Position numbers and translations under genes: made by a program. From Polytrichum commune (Eukaryota; Streptophyta; Polytrichopsida; Polytrichales; Polytrichaceae): 64,000 nt of DNA. The notes beneath the pieces are model-generated. The model was not told the DNA's origin. It searched no databases and saw only the letters and a program-made list of their open reading frames with translations. Location of the stretch: positions 48,880,758-48,944,757 of the forward strand of contig OX485805.1 in assembly GCA_950295325.1 (NCBI GenBank), in the 5' to 3' direction. Below, one piece after another: positions 60,601 through 64,000 of this stretch. Each line of letters opens with the position of its first letter. Within the stretch, counting starts at the first letter, position 1.

Positions 60601-61969
60601 CTCAAGATACAAGCTATTTTCAGGTGCAACAAAATTAACGTAGTGAACTTCCATGCATATTGATGTTCTTAAGAATGGAGTTGATGTTTACTTCAATTTA
60701 GATTGGACCACCTCCACTTCAAAAATGTAAACGCATCACATTTCGTGTCGTAGATACTAATTGAATAAAAAGGCGTTGGTAGGACACAAGACTAGTGCTT
60801 ACTAGGTCAAGTTTGTTTCGGATAAGCTTAAAGAAAGATCATACGACATGCACCTCCCAAGAACTACTATCTATCATACCTATAGGGATTTGCATGCTAC
60901 AATATTCTCTGTGGAAGACTTCCTCATCCAAAATGTCGGAGTGGATATGTGCGTCACCCATATGTGCCAAATTGTGAAGTGGCCACTCAAACAGTTTCTG
61001 GATAATATCAATGTGTGCAAGACCCAAAACCATCAAACTATCTAGTTGGAACACATTCGATTGCATAGAAGTCCAAGTGGGATTCTAAACCATTTGTTTT
61101 GGATATACTAGTGTATCTTAGACTCCCCATTTAAGTTAGTGTTGACAAATTCATATTTAGAATGTGAGACAATATCTATCCATAAATCTCTCCATTTGTT
61201 TTCGCAACAAATAAGAGAAATGACGTCAAGGTGTTGCTAGACAAAGGGTCCTAAGATTTTTGTTTTCTCATTCTCCGACATTCCAAAGTCATTCGCCTTC
61301 CTATTTGTTTAATTGTCCAAAACATCATATAGTTTTTTGTTTTCTTTTTGCAAATTCTATGTGCAGGAACTTTAGTTCAGATACAATGATCTTGAAAATT
61401 TTGATAAATCTTCTCTTCTGGAGGAAGAAGAACTTGTTGCGACTTGCATTTAAGTTTCTTGCTTGAAAGTATCACATGCAAAAGACAATTGTGAGTTTGC
61501 ATTAAATTCTCCTAATAATCATTACATGTTTTTTTTTAAGATCAAATGAAGCAAGTGGGATTCCAACCAAGTGGCAATTTTGGTAAGGGCCCTTCATATC
61601 TACCCAACGAGCTATTACACACCAAATTCCATTAACCGTTTGAAAGCAATAACTTGCTTTCAAAGTTCTTATCTGTAACGAACCTCTCACCGGTTTATCA
61701 CCAACTTCCACACTAACACGTATCAACCCAAAACAATCATAGACCAAGTATGTTTTGGTTAAAGCTCAACCACCCGACCATAGGAGAGAGACCAAAGGTC
61801 CTCTCTCCTCCCCCGAGCTTCTTCTTATGCCGAAGCACTACTTTTACTTTCTATCTTTACATATAGTAAAAGTATCATATTCATAGCTCTATCTTTTAGT
61901 TCTACTATGAATCTTCTATCTTTGGTTCTTCTAGAACCTTCTTCCATCTCTTATCTCAATCTCATTCTT
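57661..61969. other. Long intergenic stretch, no gene recognised
   Basis: AT-rich DNA with scattered frames of 60-123 residues on both strands (largest 57844-58215, minus), none with a recognisable domain or splice-linked partner. Near the end, at 61776-61803, 'aggagagagacc' and 'ggtcctctctcct' form a hairpin with one bulge, just before the hairpin array. Confidence 0.45.
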
Positions 61970-62333
61970 CCAATTGGAATTGTCTAATTCCAATTGGATT
62001 CATCCATCCTTCTTTCTAGTTGGAATTGTCTAATTCCAACTAAATTCATCCATTCATTCTTCTAGTTGGAATTGTCTAATTCCAACTAGATCCATCTATT
62101 CATTAAGAGTTGTCTAACTCCAATGAATAACATTCATCTTTCCAATTCTGGAGCGGTCCAACTCCAATGCACCTCATCGAGAGTTGTCTAACTCATGTGC
62201 ACATGTTCTCAATATGGAATGGTCTAATTCCAATGCACTATATGCGGAGCTGTCTAACTCCAGTGCACATGTTGTCAATCTGGAGTTGTCTAACTCCAAT
62301 CCATCCATCTTCAACTAGGAGTTGTCTAGCTCC
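61970..62333 (+). repeat. Tandem array of about ten short hairpins with a GTCT loop
   Basis: Short inverted repeats around the loop 'gtct' occur at about 61970, 62017, 62061, 62104, 62149, 62181, 62215, 62246, 62281 and 62318 (spacing 31-47 bp). The first three have perfect stems of 12, 11 and 13 bp, for example 'ccaattggaatt' gtct 'aattccaattgg'. Later units use 'ggagtt' with 'aactcc' in place of 'ggaatt' with 'aattcc', so both stem sides changed together. Some units have one mismatch. No protein frame spans the array in a convincing way. Confidence 0.9.
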
Positions 62334-62473
62334 CATCATCCTCCGCTTACACACTGGCACATGTGGTTAGAATATTCAATTATCCATCAATATTGGTATT
62401 TACCTTACAATGACACTACCGTCGATGACTAGGTACACCCAACCTCATCATCATGGTATACATTAAATGGCAC

Positions 62474-62630
62474 ATTGTCAATTAGCCTTGTCGTTGAGGA
62501 CGCCTCGTCGTCGTAGGATGGCAACTAGGTGTAGTTACTTTACAATATCATATTGTCAATTTGCCTCGTCGTTGAGGACGCCTCGTCATCGTAGGATGGT
62601 AACTAGGTATAGTTACATTACATTATCCTT
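62474..62630 (+). repeat. 78-bp tandem duplication
   Basis: Two copies with period 78, each with 'attgtcaatt', 'gtcgttgaggacgcctcgtc' and 'cgtaggatgg-aactaggt'. They differ at a handful of positions. Confidence 0.93.
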
Positions 62631-62927
62631 TTGTTGTTCATATCCCCGAGGGATGCACTCCATGAATTTGCAATACTTGCCCCAAGTGGATGCCCAAAAA
62701 GGGTAATAATGGAACATATCCCATACATCGTACACTTTGGAGGGACATTGTTGAGGCAAGGTTTATAGGTATAGTTTGGGTTATAATGTGATGCTTCTAG
62801 TTTGTAGAAATACAATAAGGTTTCCATATATGTTCCATATATGATTTGCACAATTTTTTTTCTTAATATGTACATTATTTTTTCATTACTTTTTAATATC
62901 AATTGTAAATATACATATGGAGGGGGG

Positions 62928-63032
62928 TTCAAAAATATGCACTCACATGTACTGGTCCTCCACATTGAGTTAACCCCCCCCCCCCCGGAAATAGGATATT
63001 AGTCATGAGTGGGTGCACATATTTTGGATTCT
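62928..63032. repeat. Inverted repeat with a C13 run in the loop
   Basis: 'gttcaaaaatatgcactcac' with 'atg' on the left is mirrored by 'catgagtgggtgcacatatt' and 'ttgga' on the right. The loop carries an uninterrupted 13-C run at 62974-62986. It may be a small foldback element. Confidence 0.6.
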
Positions 63033-64000
63033 ATGACATACATTTGAGGCTATGTCTTGTACACCTGTATGAATGCTCTCGTTTTTCTTCCTTTTTGTGT
63101 ATGTAGGGTTATGGTAATTTGAAGATGATGCACGCACATTATTTTTAATCCTAATGAAGAATGCACCCTCTGAGTTCATATCATGCCCAAACCTTACCAA
63201 ATTTTAAGTAAATGAAGAACCCATACTCTTAAAAAAGTTTATGATATTTTCCTTCACAAAATTCAAAGTTTTCATATAGTCCAATTCATAAAGTTTTCAC
63301 TTTCACTTAAACCTTGCAAGGTACTTGTGTACTTGACCATGCTTGCACCCCACATACCTTATGATTCATACTCGTATCCTCAACAACAAGGACATAATGA
63401 TCAATTAACCCCTAAAAGCCAAGGTGGACAGACAGTCACTGCATCCCAACCATCCCAATGTACACATTTACGTTACAATCTTCTGACTTTGAACATGTGA
63501 ATGGCCGAAAGCTTTTGAAAACCATCTTACCTTTACAAAGATGTCCTCCTTATGGTCGAATCTACCATAAGAGGTGTTGATTTACTTCCAAAAGGAGTTG
63601 TTGAATTGGACTAAACTGAGAATATTTGGGAAGAATTCACTTTGGCCTTGATGGGGTTAAAGATGTTGGTTGGAAGGAGGTAGAGAACCTTAAAATGATG
63701 AAGTTAGTGAAAATATTAAAAGCAAGGAACAAGGAGAGTTTGAAGACCACTAACTAAGATCCAGAGTAAGATTGCAATTCGAATTTGATTTCGATCCCTT
63801 CTTCTCAGTAAATTAGTGAAATACCTTGACATTCCTCTCGTGTCTCATCAAGATGTACACTTGCTCGCATGGAAGTTGGCCCTATTTACACCATAATTTT
63901 TGTAATGCCACCCTCCATAATGTTACTCCCTCTCTTATATCCCAATACCCTAGGGAACAGATGTGCTCAGTTTAGATCTTCTTCCTTTTTTTTCACATGT
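63033..64000. other. Intergenic, no gene recognised
   Basis: The last kilobase holds no recognisable gene, repeat or RNA. Confidence 0.5.

Overview
The window looks like nuclear DNA of a land plant, most likely a non-seed plant (bryophyte grade). Every confident gene has plant-type exons with GT/AG introns. The gene set is a mitochondrial complex III subunit, a beta-type expansin and a full-size ABCG/PDR transporter, set in long AT-rich intergenic DNA full of small transposons. Inserted plastid fragments carry psbH, psbN, the 5' end of petB with its group II intron, and pieces of rpl22, matK, atpE and ndhF. Ancestry below 'land plant' is an inference.
Layout: 1.3-11.0 kb is a gene island with two near-identical QCR7 genes (1535-2859 and 9684-11033) flanking a four-exon expansin gene (5369-7419) and a roughly 600-bp MITE. 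From 11 to 26 kb I see no protein gene, only repeats: a roughly 430-bp inverted repeat pair, members of a 200-bp dispersed family, three MITEs with Mutator-like target duplications, and a four-copy 170-bp tandem array. A 24-exon PDR-type ABC transporter (28612-38487; 1480 residues when spliced) is the largest gene, and its frame closes across all exons. From 38.5 to 48 kb there are minisatellites, foldback elements, a 5S-rRNA-like relic and more dispersed repeats. From 48.6 to 53.5 kb there is a broken PIF/Harbinger element with divergent transposase and SANT/Myb-like genes; between them lies about 2 kb of foreign DNA (shuffled plastid gene pieces and a hAT transposase fragment). From 54 to 64 kb come a duplicated 209-bp segment with a small unidentified ORF, an intact plastid psbN-psbH-petB insertion, further repeats, and a tandem array of short hairpins whose stems show compensatory changes.
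The host genes are unrelated in function: respiratory chain, cell-wall loosening and membrane export. They do not form a pathway. The most unusual material is in the repeats: the hairpin array at 62 kb, the plastid patchwork inside the Harbinger element, the paired MITEs sharing a target duplication at 20.3-21.2 kb, and the probable gene conversion between the QCR7 copies.
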